DNA of 60,366 bases from Lachnospiraceae bacterium (GTDB lineage Bacteria > Bacillota > Clostridia > Lachnospirales > Lachnospiraceae). The stretch is from NCBI GenBank assembly GCA_028721415.1, contig JAQYIU010000114.1, positions 1 to 60,366 of the forward strand, written 5' to 3'. Position 1 is the first letter of the stretch. Each line of letters begins with the position of its first letter. The translations under genes and the position numbers were made by a program. Shown piece by piece: positions 24,030 to 34,089 of the stretch. The notes under the pieces are model-generated. The model was not told the origin of the DNA. It was given only the letters and a program-made list of their open reading frames with translations, and made no database searches.

Positions 24030-25313
24030 ATGAAACCATATAAAGAGTTAAGCAGAGAAGAATTACTCGAGTTACAGAAACAGTTACAGGCAGAATATGA
24101 AGAGGAGAAGGCAAAGGGATTAAATCTGGATATTTCCAGAGGGAAACCAAGTAAAGCGCAGCTTGATCTGTCCATGTCAATGCTGGATGTGTTGAACAGC
24201 GGTTCTGATCTTTCTGCTGAGGATGGCACAGATGTCAGAAACTATGGTGGACTGGAAGGAATCCCGGAAGCCAGAAAGCTTATGGGAGACGTGATGGAAG
24301 TAGATCCGTCTCAGGTTATCGTATTTGGTAATTCCAGTTTAAATATTATGTATGATTGTATTGCCCGCTCTGTATTATTCGGAGTGATGGGATCTACTCC
24401 ATGGAGTAAGCTCGATAAAGTAAAATTCCTCTGTCCGGTTCCTGGTTATGACAGACATTTTGGTATCACAGAACAGTTCGGATTTGAGATGATCAATATT
24501 CCGATGCTGGAAGATTGTCCGGATATGGATATGGTGGAAGAATACGTGAACAATGACCCGACTGTAAAAGGAATCTGGTGTGTTCCATTATATGCGAATC
24601 CATCAGGAACGGTTTACTCTGATGAGGTAGTGAAGCGTTTTGCAAACCTGAAACCGGCAGCAGAAGATTTCAGAATATACTGGGATAATGCTTATGCCAT
24701 CCACCATTTATATGATGAAAAACAGGGAAAACTTTTAAATATTATTGAGGAATGTGCGAAAGCAGGTAATCCGGATATAGTTTACGAGTTCTGCTCCACT
24801 TCAAAAGTGACGTTTTCCGGTGCCGGAATTGCAGCCATGGCATCTTCTCCTGCCAATATTGCAGATGTTAAATCAAAACTGAAATGGTCCACGATCGGAT
24901 TTGATAAGATCAATCAGCTTCGCCACGTGAGATTTTTCAAAGATTTTGATGGCCTTAAGGAACATATGAAGCTTCATGCTGCGATCATTCGTCCGAAATT
25001 CCAGGCACTTCTTGAGAAGATGGATGAGGAACTTGGCAATCTGGGAATCGCATCCTGGACCAATCCTTTAGGCGGATACTTCATTTCCTTCAATGCCATG
25101 GAAGGCTGTGCAAAGAAGATTGTGGCAAAATGTAAAGAGGCAGGTCTTGTTATGACCGGTGCCGGTGCAGCATTCCCATATGGAAATGACCCACAGGATT
25201 CCAACATTCGAATTGCTCCGACCATGCCTTCACCGGAAGAATTGAGTCTGGCAGCAGAGTTGTTTGTAACCTGTGTCAAACTTGTCAGTGTTGAAAAATT
25301 ACTGGAAGCATAA
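24030..25313 (+). CDS. PLP-dependent class I/II aminotransferase (aspartate aminotransferase Ic-like)
   Basis: A 427-residue fold-type I enzyme. ISRGKPSKAQLDLS near residue 37 and NYGGLEGIPEARKLM near 76 are the N-terminal substrate and entry motifs. VPLYANPSGTVYS (NPSG, where NP orients the cofactor), DNAYAIHHL (Asp contacting the PLP ring) and CSTSKVTFSGAG (Schiff-base Lys) define the active site, and NIRIAPTMPS carries the carboxylate-binding Arg. The pattern fits the MocR-related aspartate/alanine aminotransferase family that acts alone, not fused to a GntR domain. RBS AGGAGG. It is ended by a strong terminator at 25392. The amino donor is not settled by sequence. Confidence 0.9.
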   Translation: MKPYKELSREELLELQKQLQAEYEEEKAKGLNLDISRGKPSKAQLDLSMSMLDVLNSGSDLSAEDGTDVRNYGGLEGIPEARKLMGDVMEVDPSQVIVFGNSSLNIMYDCIARSVLFGVMGSTPWSKLDKVKFLCPVPGYDRHFGITEQFGFEMINIPMLEDCPDMDMVEEYVNNDPTVKGIWCVPLYANPSGTVYSDEVVKRFANLKPAAEDFRIYWDNAYAIHHLYDEKQGKLLNIIEECAKAGNPDIVYEFCSTSKVTFSGAGIAAMASSPANIADVKSKLKWSTIGFDKINQLRHVRFFKDFDGLKEHMKLHAAIIRPKFQALLEKMDEELGNLGIASWTNPLGGYFISFNAMEGCAKKIVAKCKEAGLVMTGAGAAFPYGNDPQDSNIRIAPTMPSPEELSLAAELFVTCVKLVSVEKLLEA

Positions 25314-25391
25314 AAAAGAAAAACTTGAAACAAAAGAAGGATTGCTGTAAGATATATTATTAGATAGTTATGGCATCTTAATGAGATGAGA

Positions 25392-25436
25392 GGATAAATA
25401 CAAATAGCCACGTGTTATTTGTATTTATCCTTTTTG
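25392..25436 (+). terminator. Strong rho-independent terminator after the aminotransferase gene
   Basis: GGATAAATACAAATA pairs with TATTTGTATTTATCC around a short loop, followed by TTTTT. Confidence 0.9.
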
Positions 25437-25458
25437 TGCGAAAGGAATGATATTAATT

Positions 25459-26820
25459 ATGGAACATATGACGATAAAAGATATTCTTGCAGCGACAGGA
25501 GGAACCCTCCTGTGTGGAGATGAAAATAAAGAAATCAGGGAGTTTTCCATTGATTCCAGAACGGGAAATGAAGAAAGTATTTTTGTGCCGATCATCGGAG
25601 AGAGGGTAGATGCCCATCGATTTATCGACAGCGCGCTTGCAATCAACGGAGCAACTTTTACTTCCGAACACGATACTGCAGAGGGAGAAAAACCATGGAT
25701 TCGTGTGGAGGATACGGTGAAAGCCATGCAGCAGGTGGGAACCTGCTACCGGGATCGTCTGAACCTTCCGGTCGTAGCTGTAACAGGAAGTGTGGGAAAG
25801 ACAACAACCAGGGAGATGATCGCTGCTGCACTTTCTGCAGAGAAAAATGTATTTCAGACACTGGGCAACCAAAACAGCCAGGTGGGAGTCCCTTTAACAT
25901 TATCACATATGACAAAAGAGCATGAAGCGGCTGTTTTGGAAATCGGAATGAGCGAACGGGGACAGATTGAAACGCTCACCAACATGATTCGACCGAATAT
26001 TGCGGTAGTAACTATGATTGGAGTGAGTCATATTGCACAGCTCAAATCTCAGGAGAACATTTGCCAGGAAAAAATGGATATCATAAAGGGCCTTTCTGAT
26101 GATGGGATGATTTTCTTAAATGGTGATGATCCATTTCTGGTTCGTTATCGTGGAAAGTTAGAGAAGAAAACGTTATTTTATGGAATGAGTGAAGATTGTG
26201 ATTACAGAGCCAAAGAAATTCGAAATGAAGGCGGAAGAACGCATTTTGTATTTTGTTGCAATGATATCGAAATGAATGTGGTTCTGGGAACCATGGGCGA
26301 GCATAATGTGAGAAATGCACTGGTTGCCCTTGGTGTAGCTCATCAGATGGGAGTGAATCTGGAAAAAGCTGCATTAAAACTTACAGAATTCCACGGACAG
26401 AGACAGCAGCTGATACGTTGCGACAGATGTTTGCTGATTGATGATACTTATAATGCCAGTCCGGATTCCATGAGAGCAAGCGTTCATGTACTGGCGTCTA
26501 TGGAGGATGTGAAAGGAAGAAAAATTGCGGCACTTTCTGACATGCTGGAACTGGGAAAAAATGAAAAAGATTATCATTTTGAAGTAGGTGAATTTATTGC
26601 CGGTGAATCGGTCGATGAAGTGGTTGTATTCGGAGAATTATCTGATGAGATTCTGAATGGAATCCGCTCCAAAACGGATAAAATACTACTTACCAAAGTG
26701 GAAAGCAGGGAAGCCATGACTCGTTATCTTCTGGAAAATATCACTCCGGAGGATGTTGTCTTGCTGAAAGCTTCCAATGGAATGAAACTCAACGAAGTCG
26801 CAAAAGCGATTCAGCAGTGA
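25459..26820 (+). CDS. murF: UDP-N-acetylmuramoyl-tripeptide--D-alanyl-D-alanine ligase
   Basis: This cytoplasmic Mur ligase adds D-Ala-D-Ala to the UDP-MurNAc-tripeptide. The N-terminal domain has FSIDSRTG and VPIIGERVDAHRFI, typical of MurF substrate binding. The ATP loop VTGSVGKTTTREM is near residue 105, followed by GNQNSQVGVPLTL and the metal-binding VLEIGMSERGQIE. The C-terminal ligase domain has LIDDTYNASPDSMRASV. Length is about 453, normal for the family. ATG 25459 has AAAGGA 12 nt upstream; ATG 25447 abuts that motif and is less likely. It is followed by the topoisomerase pair. Confidence 0.96.
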   Translation: MEHMTIKDILAATGGTLLCGDENKEIREFSIDSRTGNEESIFVPIIGERVDAHRFIDSALAINGATFTSEHDTAEGEKPWIRVEDTVKAMQQVGTCYRDRLNLPVVAVTGSVGKTTTREMIAAALSAEKNVFQTLGNQNSQVGVPLTLSHMTKEHEAAVLEIGMSERGQIETLTNMIRPNIAVVTMIGVSHIAQLKSQENICQEKMDIIKGLSDDGMIFLNGDDPFLVRYRGKLEKKTLFYGMSEDCDYRAKEIRNEGGRTHFVFCCNDIEMNVVLGTMGEHNVRNALVALGVAHQMGVNLEKAALKLTEFHGQRQQLIRCDRCLLIDDTYNASPDSMRASVHVLASMEDVKGRKIAALSDMLELGKNEKDYHFEVGEFIAGESVDEVVVFGELSDEILNGIRSKTDKILLTKVESREAMTRYLLENITPEDVVLLKASNGMKLNEVAKAIQQ

Positions 26821-26870
26821 TTATCTTCGTAGATAATTTGTAGTGTAGAGTGTAGAAAAAGAGGTTTGGA

Positions 26871-28784
26871 ATGAACAAACAAACATATAATGCAAATAGT
26901 ATTGCTGTTTTAGAAGGGCTGGAAGCGGTGCGTAAGCGTCCGGGAATGTATATCGGAAGTGTGTCTACCAAAGGACTTAACCATCTGATCTATGAGATTG
27001 TGGACAACTCCGTTGACGAACATCTGGCAGGATATTGTCATAATATTCAGGTAATCTTGGATGAAGACGGAACCGCAACTATTTCAGATGATGGAAGGGG
27101 AATTCCTGTCGGAATCAATGAAAAGACCGGTCTGTCCGCTGTGGAGGTGGTATTTACCATGCTCCATGCCGGGGGTAAATTTGGTACAGGCGGATATAAG
27201 ATTTCCGGTGGTCTCCACGGGGTTGGTGCTTCTGTTGTTAACGCCTTGTCTGTGTGGCTTGAAGTGAAAATTCAGTCAGACGGAAAAGTATACCAGCAAA
27301 TGTATGAAAGAGGAAAACCGGTAGCGCCTCTGGAAGTCATTGGAAAATGCAGGAAAGATTGTACCGGAACAACCGTCACCTTTTTGCCGGATGGAGAAAT
27401 ATTTGACCGCACTTATTTTAAGGCAGAATCAATCAAAAGCCGACTGCATGAAACCGCTTATCTGAATCCGGGCCTGTCAATTACCTTTGAGAATAGAAGA
27501 CCGGGAGAAGAAGAGACTGTGGCCTTTCATGAAGAAGAAGGGCTGAAGGCTTATGTGGAAGATCTGAATAAAGGAAAAGCTGCAGTCAGTGAAGTCGTAT
27601 ATTTTAAGAGAAAAGTAGAAGAGATAGAAGTCGAAGTGGCCTTCCAGTATGTGGATGAATTTCAGGAAGTGATTCTGGGATTCTGTAATAATATTTGTAC
27701 CATGGAAGGCGGAACACACATTACCGGTTTTAAGACCAAATTTACATCCGTTATGAATCAATATGCCAGAGAAATCGGTGTTTTGAAAGAAAAGGATCAT
27801 AATTTTACCGGTGCTGATGTGAGAAATGGAATGACGGCAGTACTTTCCATCAAGCATAAGGAACCGAGATTTGAAGGACAAACCAAAACAAAACTGGATA
27901 ATCCGGATGCGGGAAAAGCAGTCAGTGAAGTCCTTGGGGAAGAGTTGGTTTTATATTATGATAGAAATCTGGAAGAATTAAAACGGGTTTTATCCTGTGC
28001 TGAGAAATCTGCGAAGATTCGTAAGGCAGAAGAGAAAGCCAGAACCAACCTGATCAGCAAATCAAAATTTTCGATTGATACCAATGGAAAACTGGCTAAT
28101 TGCGAGAGCAGGAAGCCGGAAGAATGTGAGGTATTTATCGTGGAGGGAGATTCTGCCGGCGGTTCTGCCAAAACTGCCAGAAATCGAAGAACCCAGGCAA
28201 TCCTTCCGATTCGTGGAAAGATTCTGAATGTGGAGAAGGCATCCATGGATAAAGTACTTGCCAATGCAGAAATTAAGACCATGATTCACACCTTTGGCTG
28301 TGGTTTTTCCGAAGGGTATGGAAATGATTTTGATATCAGCAAGCTGCGCTATCATAAAATTGTCATCATGACCGATGCCGATGTGGATGGTGCCCATATT
28401 GCTACATTGCTTTTGACCTTTTTCTATCGTTTCATGCCGGATCTGATCCATCACGGTCACATTTATCTGGCTACGCCGCCTTTATATAAGGCTGTGCCGA
28501 AACGGGGAAAAGAAGAGTATTTGTATGATGATAAGGCGCTGGAACGATATCGGAAGACCCATAAAGGTTCTTTTATTTTGCAGCGATTTAAAGGTCTTGG
28601 TGAGATGGACGCAGAACAGCTTTGGGAGACTACCCTGAATCCGGAAACGAGAATCTTAAAACAGGTGGAAATCGAGGATGGACGTCTGGCTTCGGAAGTT
28701 ACCTCCATGCTTATGGGCAGCGAAGTACCGCCGAGAAGAGAGTTCATACACAGTCATGCGAAGGATGCTGACCTTGATATATAA
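26871..28784 (+). CDS. Type II topoisomerase subunit B (GyrB/ParE family)
   Basis: A 637-residue ATPase subunit. The GHKL ATPase domain has EIVDNSVDEHLAG, DDGRGIPVG and GGLHGVGASVVNALS; the transducer follows to about 390; the TOPRIM domain has EVFIVEGDSAGGSAK and MTDADVDGAHI. It lacks the about 170-residue insert of enterobacterial GyrB and has the short Gram-positive layout. ParE and GyrB cannot be told apart by these motifs alone. Because the partner's C-terminal domain lacks a clear GyrA box, I favour a topoisomerase IV-like role in decatenation. It is co-transcribed with the A subunit 15 nt downstream. Confidence 0.93.
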   Translation: MNKQTYNANSIAVLEGLEAVRKRPGMYIGSVSTKGLNHLIYEIVDNSVDEHLAGYCHNIQVILDEDGTATISDDGRGIPVGINEKTGLSAVEVVFTMLHAGGKFGTGGYKISGGLHGVGASVVNALSVWLEVKIQSDGKVYQQMYERGKPVAPLEVIGKCRKDCTGTTVTFLPDGEIFDRTYFKAESIKSRLHETAYLNPGLSITFENRRPGEEETVAFHEEEGLKAYVEDLNKGKAAVSEVVYFKRKVEEIEVEVAFQYVDEFQEVILGFCNNICTMEGGTHITGFKTKFTSVMNQYAREIGVLKEKDHNFTGADVRNGMTAVLSIKHKEPRFEGQTKTKLDNPDAGKAVSEVLGEELVLYYDRNLEELKRVLSCAEKSAKIRKAEEKARTNLISKSKFSIDTNGKLANCESRKPEECEVFIVEGDSAGGSAKTARNRRTQAILPIRGKILNVEKASMDKVLANAEIKTMIHTFGCGFSEGYGNDFDISKLRYHKIVIMTDADVDGAHIATLLLTFFYRFMPDLIHHGHIYLATPPLYKAVPKRGKEEYLYDDKALERYRKTHKGSFILQRFKGLGEMDAEQLWETTLNPETRILKQVEIEDGRLASEVTSMLMGSEVPPRREFIHSHAKDADLDI

Positions 28785-28799
28785 TAATTGGAGGAAACA

Positions 28800-31061
28800 A
28801 TGTCAGAACAGATTATAAAAACAGAATTTTCGGACGTGATGCAGAAATCCTATATCGATTATGCCATGAGCGTCATATGTCAGAGAGCTCTGCCGGATGT
28901 GAGGGATGGCCTGAAGCCTGTTCAGAGAAGAGTCCTCTATGCCATGCAGGAGCTTGGCTTAAATGCCGATAAACCTCACAGAAAATCGGCTCGTATCGTC
29001 GGGGACACCATGGGTAAATATCATCCCCACGGGGACAGTTCCATCTATGAAGCCCTTGTTGTCATGGAACAGGAATTTAAGAAGGGGATGCCTCTGGTGG
29101 ATGGCCATGGAAATTTTGGCTCCATCGAAGGAGACGGAGCCGCAGCCATGCGTTATACGGAGGCAAAGCTCCAGAAATTTACTCAGGATGTATACCTGGC
29201 GGATATGGACAAAGATGTGGTTGATTTCCGACCGAACTTTGATGAGACAGAGAAAGAGCCGGAGGTATTGCCGGTTAGGGTACCAAATCTGCTGATCAAT
29301 GGTGCGGAAGGAATTGCTGTCGGTATGACTACAAGCATTCCGCCTCATAACCTGGGAGAAGTCATTGATGGTGTGATGGCTTATATGGATAAACCGGAAA
29401 TCACCACAGAAGAATTGATGGAATATGTGAAGGGACCGGATTTCCCTACAGGAGGACTTGTGGTTAATCAAAAAGATCTCCTGGCCATTTATGAAAGTGG
29501 AAGCGGAAAAATTAAACTTCGGGGAAAAGTATATCTGGAGAAGGGAAAGCGAAAATCCGACAGGGATAAACTGGTCATTTCAGAGATTCCATATACCATG
29601 ATTGGTGCTAATATTGGCAAATTCATTTCTGATGTGGTTGGTCTGATCGAGAATAAAAAAACTACAGATATTGTAGATATTGCAAATGAATCTTCTAAAG
29701 AAGGAATCCGTATCGTATTGGAGCTTCGAAAAAATGCAGATGTGGAGCGACTGAAAAATCTTCTTTACAAAAAGACCCGTCTGGAAGACACTTTTGGAGT
29801 AAATATGCTGGCCATTGCCGACGGAAAGCCGGAACTCCTTGGACTGAAAGATATTATTCGCCTCCACACTGATTTTCATTATGAAGTAGTCACCAGAAAA
29901 TACCGCACTCTTTTAGACAGGCTTCTGGTGCAAAAGGAGATTAAAGAAGGTCTCATTCAGGCCTGTGATATCATCGATCTTATCATAGAAATTCTGCGTG
30001 GAAGCAAAAATCTGGCAGAAGCCAAGGCCTGCCTCATCAGTGGAGATATAGGAAACATTAATTTCAAGACCCAGAAATCTAAAAAAGCAGCGTCGAAATT
30101 ATCTTTCACAGAACGTCAGGCAACGGCAATCCTTGAGATGCGCCTTTATCGCCTGATTGGTCTTGAAATGATGGCATTGCAGGAAGAGTATGCAGAAATT
30201 CTTAAAAAGATCAGGGAGTATGAGGATATTCTTAACAATCCTGCCTCCATGAAGAAAGCTATCAAAAAAGACCTTCAGAAAATTAAAAAAGAATATGGAT
30301 TTGAGAGAAAAACTGTGCTGGAAAATGCAAAGGCAGCGGTTGTTGTGGAAGAAGCCGTGGAAGAACGGGAAGTTGTATTTGTGATGGACCGTTTCGGATA
30401 TGGCAAACTTCTCGAAAAAAATATTTATGAGAGAAATAAAGAAACAGTGACCGAAGAATACAAGACAATTCTGCCTTGTATGAACACAGATAAGCTTTGC
30501 ATTTTTACCCAGAACGGTATCATGCATCAGATTAAAGTGCAGGATATTCCGGCGGGACGTCTCCGGGAAAAGGGAGTTCCCCTTGATAACATTGGAAACT
30601 ATGACAGTCGGAATGAACAGATCTTGAATATTGTGTCGGACCGAACATTGAAAGATCGGAGCCTTCTTTTTGTGACAGCCACATCCATGACCAAAATTGT
30701 TGATGGAAATGAATTTATTGTACAAAAGAAAACAGTTGCTTCCACCAAATTAAATAAAGGAGATCAGCTGGTTGCAGTGAAAGTATTGGAACCGGGACAA
30801 GAAGAAAGTGGTAACACCTGTATTGTTCTTCAAAGTGAAGAAGGGTATTTCCTGCGATTCTCTCTTAAAGAAGTGACAAGAAAGAAGAAAAATGCCTTGG
30901 GAATCCGGGGGATGAGTTTGAGAGAAGATGACCAGGTTCGTCATGTTTATCTGACGGAAGGTGCATCCGGAGATTCTATCATTTATAAAGAAAAGGAACT
31001 TGTATTCCAGAAAATAAAGATTATGTCCAGAGACAGTCGAGGAGTAAAAGTTCGAAGATAG
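28800..31061 (+). CDS. Type II topoisomerase subunit A (GyrA/ParC family)
   Basis: A 753-residue cleavage-rejoining subunit. The DNA gate shows [18 protein letters not shown], the [13 protein letters not shown] stretch that includes the quinolone-determining Ser and acidic position, and [11 protein letters not shown] with the catalytic Tyr. The C-terminal region has beta-pinwheel-like blades ([32 protein letters not shown]). The canonical GyrA box QRRGGKG is not present; [13 protein letters not shown] sits where it might be. Residues at the quinolone positions look wild type. ATG 28800 follows GGAGG by 5 nt; the in-frame TTG 28788 overlaps that RBS and is rejected. Confidence 0.93.
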   Translation: MSEQIIKTEFSDVMQKSYIDYAMSVICQRALPDVRDGLKPVQRRVLYAMQELGLNADKPHRKSARIVGDTMGKYHPHGDSSIYEALVVMEQEFKKGMPLVDGHGNFGSIEGDGAAAMRYTEAKLQKFTQDVYLADMDKDVVDFRPNFDETEKEPEVLPVRVPNLLINGAEGIAVGMTTSIPPHNLGEVIDGVMAYMDKPEITTEELMEYVKGPDFPTGGLVVNQKDLLAIYESGSGKIKLRGKVYLEKGKRKSDRDKLVISEIPYTMIGANIGKFISDVVGLIENKKTTDIVDIANESSKEGIRIVLELRKNADVERLKNLLYKKTRLEDTFGVNMLAIADGKPELLGLKDIIRLHTDFHYEVVTRKYRTLLDRLLVQKEIKEGLIQACDIIDLIIEILRGSKNLAEAKACLISGDIGNINFKTQKSKKAASKLSFTERQATAILEMRLYRLIGLEMMALQEEYAEILKKIREYEDILNNPASMKKAIKKDLQKIKKEYGFERKTVLENAKAAVVVEEAVEEREVVFVMDRFGYGKLLEKNIYERNKETVTEEYKTILPCMNTDKLCIFTQNGIMHQIKVQDIPAGRLREKGVPLDNIGNYDSRNEQILNIVSDRTLKDRSLLFVTATSMTKIVDGNEFIVQKKTVASTKLNKGDQLVAVKVLEPGQEESGNTCIVLQSEEGYFLRFSLKEVTRKKKNALGIRGMSLREDDQVRHVYLTEGASGDSIIYKEKELVFQKIKIMSRDSRGVKVRR

Positions 31062-31170
31062 TTGGGAGGACAGAAGGTGCGGTGAGAGGAGATAGATTGT
31101 AGCACAAACTGCTGATTATATGGAAAGAGTGCAGAGTTTCATTCTATTACCATTTCTCAGCCGACTTCGT

Positions 31171-31257
31171 AGCGGGTTTATGGAAGTTTTTTCTGCCTGT
31201 CTTGGTCATTGTCTTAATAACCGTTCGGGTGAGGTGGAAGAAAACTTCCATAACCGC
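31171..31257. repeat. Long imperfect inverted repeat after the topoisomerase genes
   Basis: AGCGG(gt)TTATGGAAGTTTTTTC at 31171-31193 pairs with the complement at 31237-31257, with a 2-nt bulge and one mismatch, around a 43-nt spacer. No T run follows on either strand, so it is not a standard terminator. It lies between converging genes. Confidence 0.6.
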
Positions 31258-31272
31258 TCTGGTCGGCGTCTA

Positions 31273-32733
31273 TTAATAAATCACAACCGGGAAGCCGGCA
31301 TCGACATATTTGTAAATGATAGCGGCTGTGGAATATGGAAGATTCACACATCCATGAGATCCATTGGATTTATAAATAGATCCACCAAAACTGTCTCTCC
31401 ATGTGGCATCGTGAAGTCCCTGGTTTCCATTAAACGGCATCCAGTAAGTTACCTTAGATTCATAAGAGCTGCCGTTGGAGTTTAATCCCGTTAACACATC
31501 CGGACTTTTCTTATAGGTGATGGAATAAACACCGGTGTATGTCTCATGGCCAAGATTAGGATTACCCGTTACAACAGAAGAATTCACTTTACATTCTCCA
31601 TCGATATAGAGCCAGATTTCCTGACGGGAAATACTGACTTCCACGTAAGAATCTCCAATATCATCTTTTGCAGAATTACGGCATTGAGCAGTATAAGAGT
31701 ATACTGGTTCTCTGGAAACATCTTTACCGCTTTTCAGATTTTTAATCAGCTTTTCTTTTTCTTTATCATAATAAATCTTCCATCCATAGTCTCCGCCATA
31801 TGCGTTAATAGTCTGACCGGATGAAGTCTTAAAGTCACGGGCAGCCCCCATGGTATTAAATTTTTTGCCGAGATCACTGACATAATCACCGACTTTTTCC
31901 TTGTTGATAGTGACTTTGAAATCATCAGAAATATCAATCCAATCTTTTGTGGTGTTATAATCCAGAGTTTCTGTTGTATATTTGAAATCATAGGTAATCG
32001 TACCGTGGGTATACAGGTTAGCGTCACTGAGAGCCTGCTGAACTACCTCATCTTTCTCATAATAAGAAGGTAATTTGTATAAATCTTCTTTTTCAAGATC
32101 GATTGTTGTAACACAGGTAGCGAGATCTGTACCAATCAGTTCAATTAATTTCTTTTTCTTAACTGTGTTCCCAAGAACCTCAGGAACGATTTCAAATTGC
32201 GTATCCCCGGCTTTTATGTATGCATCCTCGGGAGCCACTACATTTTCTTTTGCAAAGCATTCCAGATTATCGACGACGGATTCGAGTTTTGCTTCATCAT
32301 AAGTGACATTGAGAAGAATGGTATAGTTTTCTTTTCCGAAGAAATCGGTAAACCACAACCATGGATTCAGGGAAGCTTTCAAATCTTTAATTTGTGTGCC
32401 GATATCAATGACGGCATCTACATCCTGAGGATCGATGATTTCCTTTCTCTCTTTTTCTGTGATAAGAATCTTATGAGATGCAAAATCCTGTGTGAAGGTC
32501 TGTTCTGCTTCTTCCACAGTCATACCGCCAAGACGGGTACCGTTTACAGAAATATTATGGTGAAAATGATCCTTATAATGATAGACACCGGCACCATAGA
32601 TAATCACAACAAAGGCTGCGATGGCGCTGGCAATACATTTTTTCTGAAAAGAAGAGAGTTTCTTTTTGGCAATGCGTCGGGATTGTCGTGTTGTTTCCGT
32701 ATTTATATTATCATTTTGTTTTTTCTTTTTCAT
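31273..32733 (-). CDS. L,D-transpeptidase (YkuD) with peptidoglycan-binding domain
   Basis: A 486-residue single-pass membrane protein. A basic tail precedes a transmembrane helix at about residues 33-48 (CIASAIAAFVVIIYGAGVY). The middle, about 60-340, matches VanW-associated PG_binding_4 domains (GGMTVEEAEQTF at about 69-80). The C-terminal YkuD domain has IWLYIDGECKV, then GLHDATWRDSFGG and SHGCVNLP with the catalytic Cys and the family His. It would form 3-3 cross-links or attach proteins to peptidoglycan outside the membrane. A TATAAT sits upstream on the minus strand (32805-32810) without a good -35. Confidence 0.95.
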   Translation of the reverse strand: MKKKKQNDNINTETTRQSRRIAKKKLSSFQKKCIASAIAAFVVIIYGAGVYHYKDHFHHNISVNGTRLGGMTVEEAEQTFTQDFASHKILITEKERKEIIDPQDVDAVIDIGTQIKDLKASLNPWLWFTDFFGKENYTILLNVTYDEAKLESVVDNLECFAKENVVAPEDAYIKAGDTQFEIVPEVLGNTVKKKKLIELIGTDLATCVTTIDLEKEDLYKLPSYYEKDEVVQQALSDANLYTHGTITYDFKYTTETLDYNTTKDWIDISDDFKVTINKEKVGDYVSDLGKKFNTMGAARDFKTSSGQTINAYGGDYGWKIYYDKEKEKLIKNLKSGKDVSREPVYSYTAQCRNSAKDDIGDSYVEVSISRQEIWLYIDGECKVNSSVVTGNPNLGHETYTGVYSITYKKSPDVLTGLNSNGSSYESKVTYWMPFNGNQGLHDATWRDSFGGSIYKSNGSHGCVNLPYSTAAIIYKYVDAGFPVVIY

Positions 32734-32855
32734 GAACTTTTCCTTTCTAGTGAAGTCTGTCAGTTTATTCTGTTTTTAAGTTCCCTATTTTCCAAACAGT
32801 CACTATTATAGTATATTTGAAAAGAAAATGATACTGTATAAATCTTAAAAAACTG

Positions 32856-33344
32856 TTAATTCTTTGTGATGAAATTAAGGAACTCTGTAATTTCTTCCGG
32901 ACTTCGTTTGCTCAGATTGGAATTATGGAACCGGGAGTCAAGGGTGACATCTTTCCCGAACCATTCAGGTGCTTCATAGGAATTGGCACTTTCCATATCC
33001 GGAAATTCAATTTCTGCCATGATAAATCCCTCATAAACACCATGAAATACATCCAGTTCAATCAGATATCCATGGGATTCAGGGATTTTGTAACGAGTTT
33101 TTTCTATATTAATACCATCTTTTTTATTCAAAAGATGGAGAAAACTTTCTTTCGAGATTGGCATTTCCACTTCTTCACGAGCAAGAAGTCCTTGTGACTT
33201 TAATGTAAGGATATGATTTTGGTTTTTTTTGCGAATACGAATGACTGGATCTGTGGAAATATATGCCTGGGAAATATCATCGTGGGGATAGGTGTCCAGT
33301 TTTTCAGGTAGATTTTTGATTAAATACTTGCGTTCTATTTCCAT
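32856..33344 (-). CDS. CYTH-domain protein (triphosphate tunnel metalloenzyme family)
   Basis: A 162-residue cytoplasmic protein. The defining ExExK motif lies at the very N terminus (MEIERKYLI). Tunnel strands with alternating charged residues follow: VIRIRKK, HILTLKSQG, EVEMPI, IEKTRYKI, YLIELDVF and MAEIEFPD. Members hydrolyse triphosphates such as tripolyphosphate or act on thiamine triphosphate or cAMP chemistry; the bacterial short form near 160 residues is usually a tripolyphosphatase. The specific substrate is not shown. It has its own start region and is divergent from the DJ-1 gene. Confidence 0.9.
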   Translation of the reverse strand: MEIERKYLIKNLPEKLDTYPHDDISQAYISTDPVIRIRKKNQNHILTLKSQGLLAREEVEMPISKESFLHLLNKKDGINIEKTRYKIPESHGYLIELDVFHGVYEGFIMAEIEFPDMESANSYEAPEWFGKDVTLDSRFHNSNLSKRSPEEITEFLNFITKN

Positions 33345-33467
33345 AAATATACCTCTTTTCTTTCAAGTTTATTAACAGTATACTCTATTTTGTTTTGTTT
33401 GGAAAGCAGGAGAAAAAAGATAAATTGAGACAAAGAACATAATTTCGTGAAAAAAATATGACTTATC

Positions 33468-33496
33468 TTGATTAATGTTCCTGTTTGGGCTACAAT
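33468..33496 (+). promoter_or_regulatory. Sigma-A promoter of the DJ-1 to LTA-synthase gene set
   Basis: TTGATT, a 17-nt spacer, then TACAAT. It ends 34 nt before ATG 33531, which has AGGAGG. Confidence 0.65.
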
Positions 33497-33530
33497 TAAA
33501 GTTAAGTATTTTGACACAGGAGGTTTCTTT

Positions 33531-34076
33531 ATGAATTTAGTATATGTTTTTTGTGCAGATGGATTTGAAGAAGTGGAAGGCTTAACGGCTGTCGATTTAT
33601 TAAGAAGAGCAGAATTTGAGGTAAAGACGGTTTCTATTATGGGACAAAAACAGGTGACAGGTTCTCATCAGATTACCATAGAGACAGATATGTTGTTCGA
33701 AGATATAAAGGAAGAAGCAGATTTGCTTGTTCTTCCAGGTGGATTGCCGGGAACCAACTATCTCCGGAAACATGAAGGATTGGAAGAATTGCTGAAGAAA
33801 CAGTATGAGCGAGAAGGCTGGATTGCAGCAATCTGTGCGGCTCCGTCGGTATTTGCAGGTCTGGGATTTTTAAAGGGACGAAAAGCCACGAGTTATCCGG
33901 GCTGCGTTGACAGCACAGAGTGCGGATGTTATGTGGAAGAGTCTGTGGCAGTAGATGGTCATGTAATCACCAGCAGGGGTGTTGGTACAGCGATTGATTT
34001 TGCACTTCGATTGATTGAGGAATTAAAGGGCAAAGAAAAGGCAGATCAGATTGCCTCCTCGATTTTATATCGATAG
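33531..34076 (+). CDS. DJ-1/PfpI family protein
   Basis: A 181-residue protein of the DJ-1 superfamily (YajL/ThiJ type). CADGFEEVEGLTAVDLLRRA at about 8-27 carries the Glu that supports the nucleophile; LLVLPGGLPG is the central strand; AAICAAPSVFAGLGFLKG has the nucleophilic Cys in the elbow; and ITSRGVGTAIDFALRLIE closes the fold. Family members act in oxidative stress defence and have been reported to repair or detoxify reactive carbonyl damage, though this is debated. It is the first gene of a probable operon with the DUF1189 protein 13 nt downstream. Confidence 0.94.
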   Translation: MNLVYVFCADGFEEVEGLTAVDLLRRAEFEVKTVSIMGQKQVTGSHQITIETDMLFEDIKEEADLLVLPGGLPGTNYLRKHEGLEELLKKQYEREGWIAAICAAPSVFAGLGFLKGRKATSYPGCVDSTECGCYVEESVAVDGHVITSRGVGTAIDFALRLIEELKGKEKADQIASSILYR

Positions 34077-34089
34077 TGGGGAGGCATAG

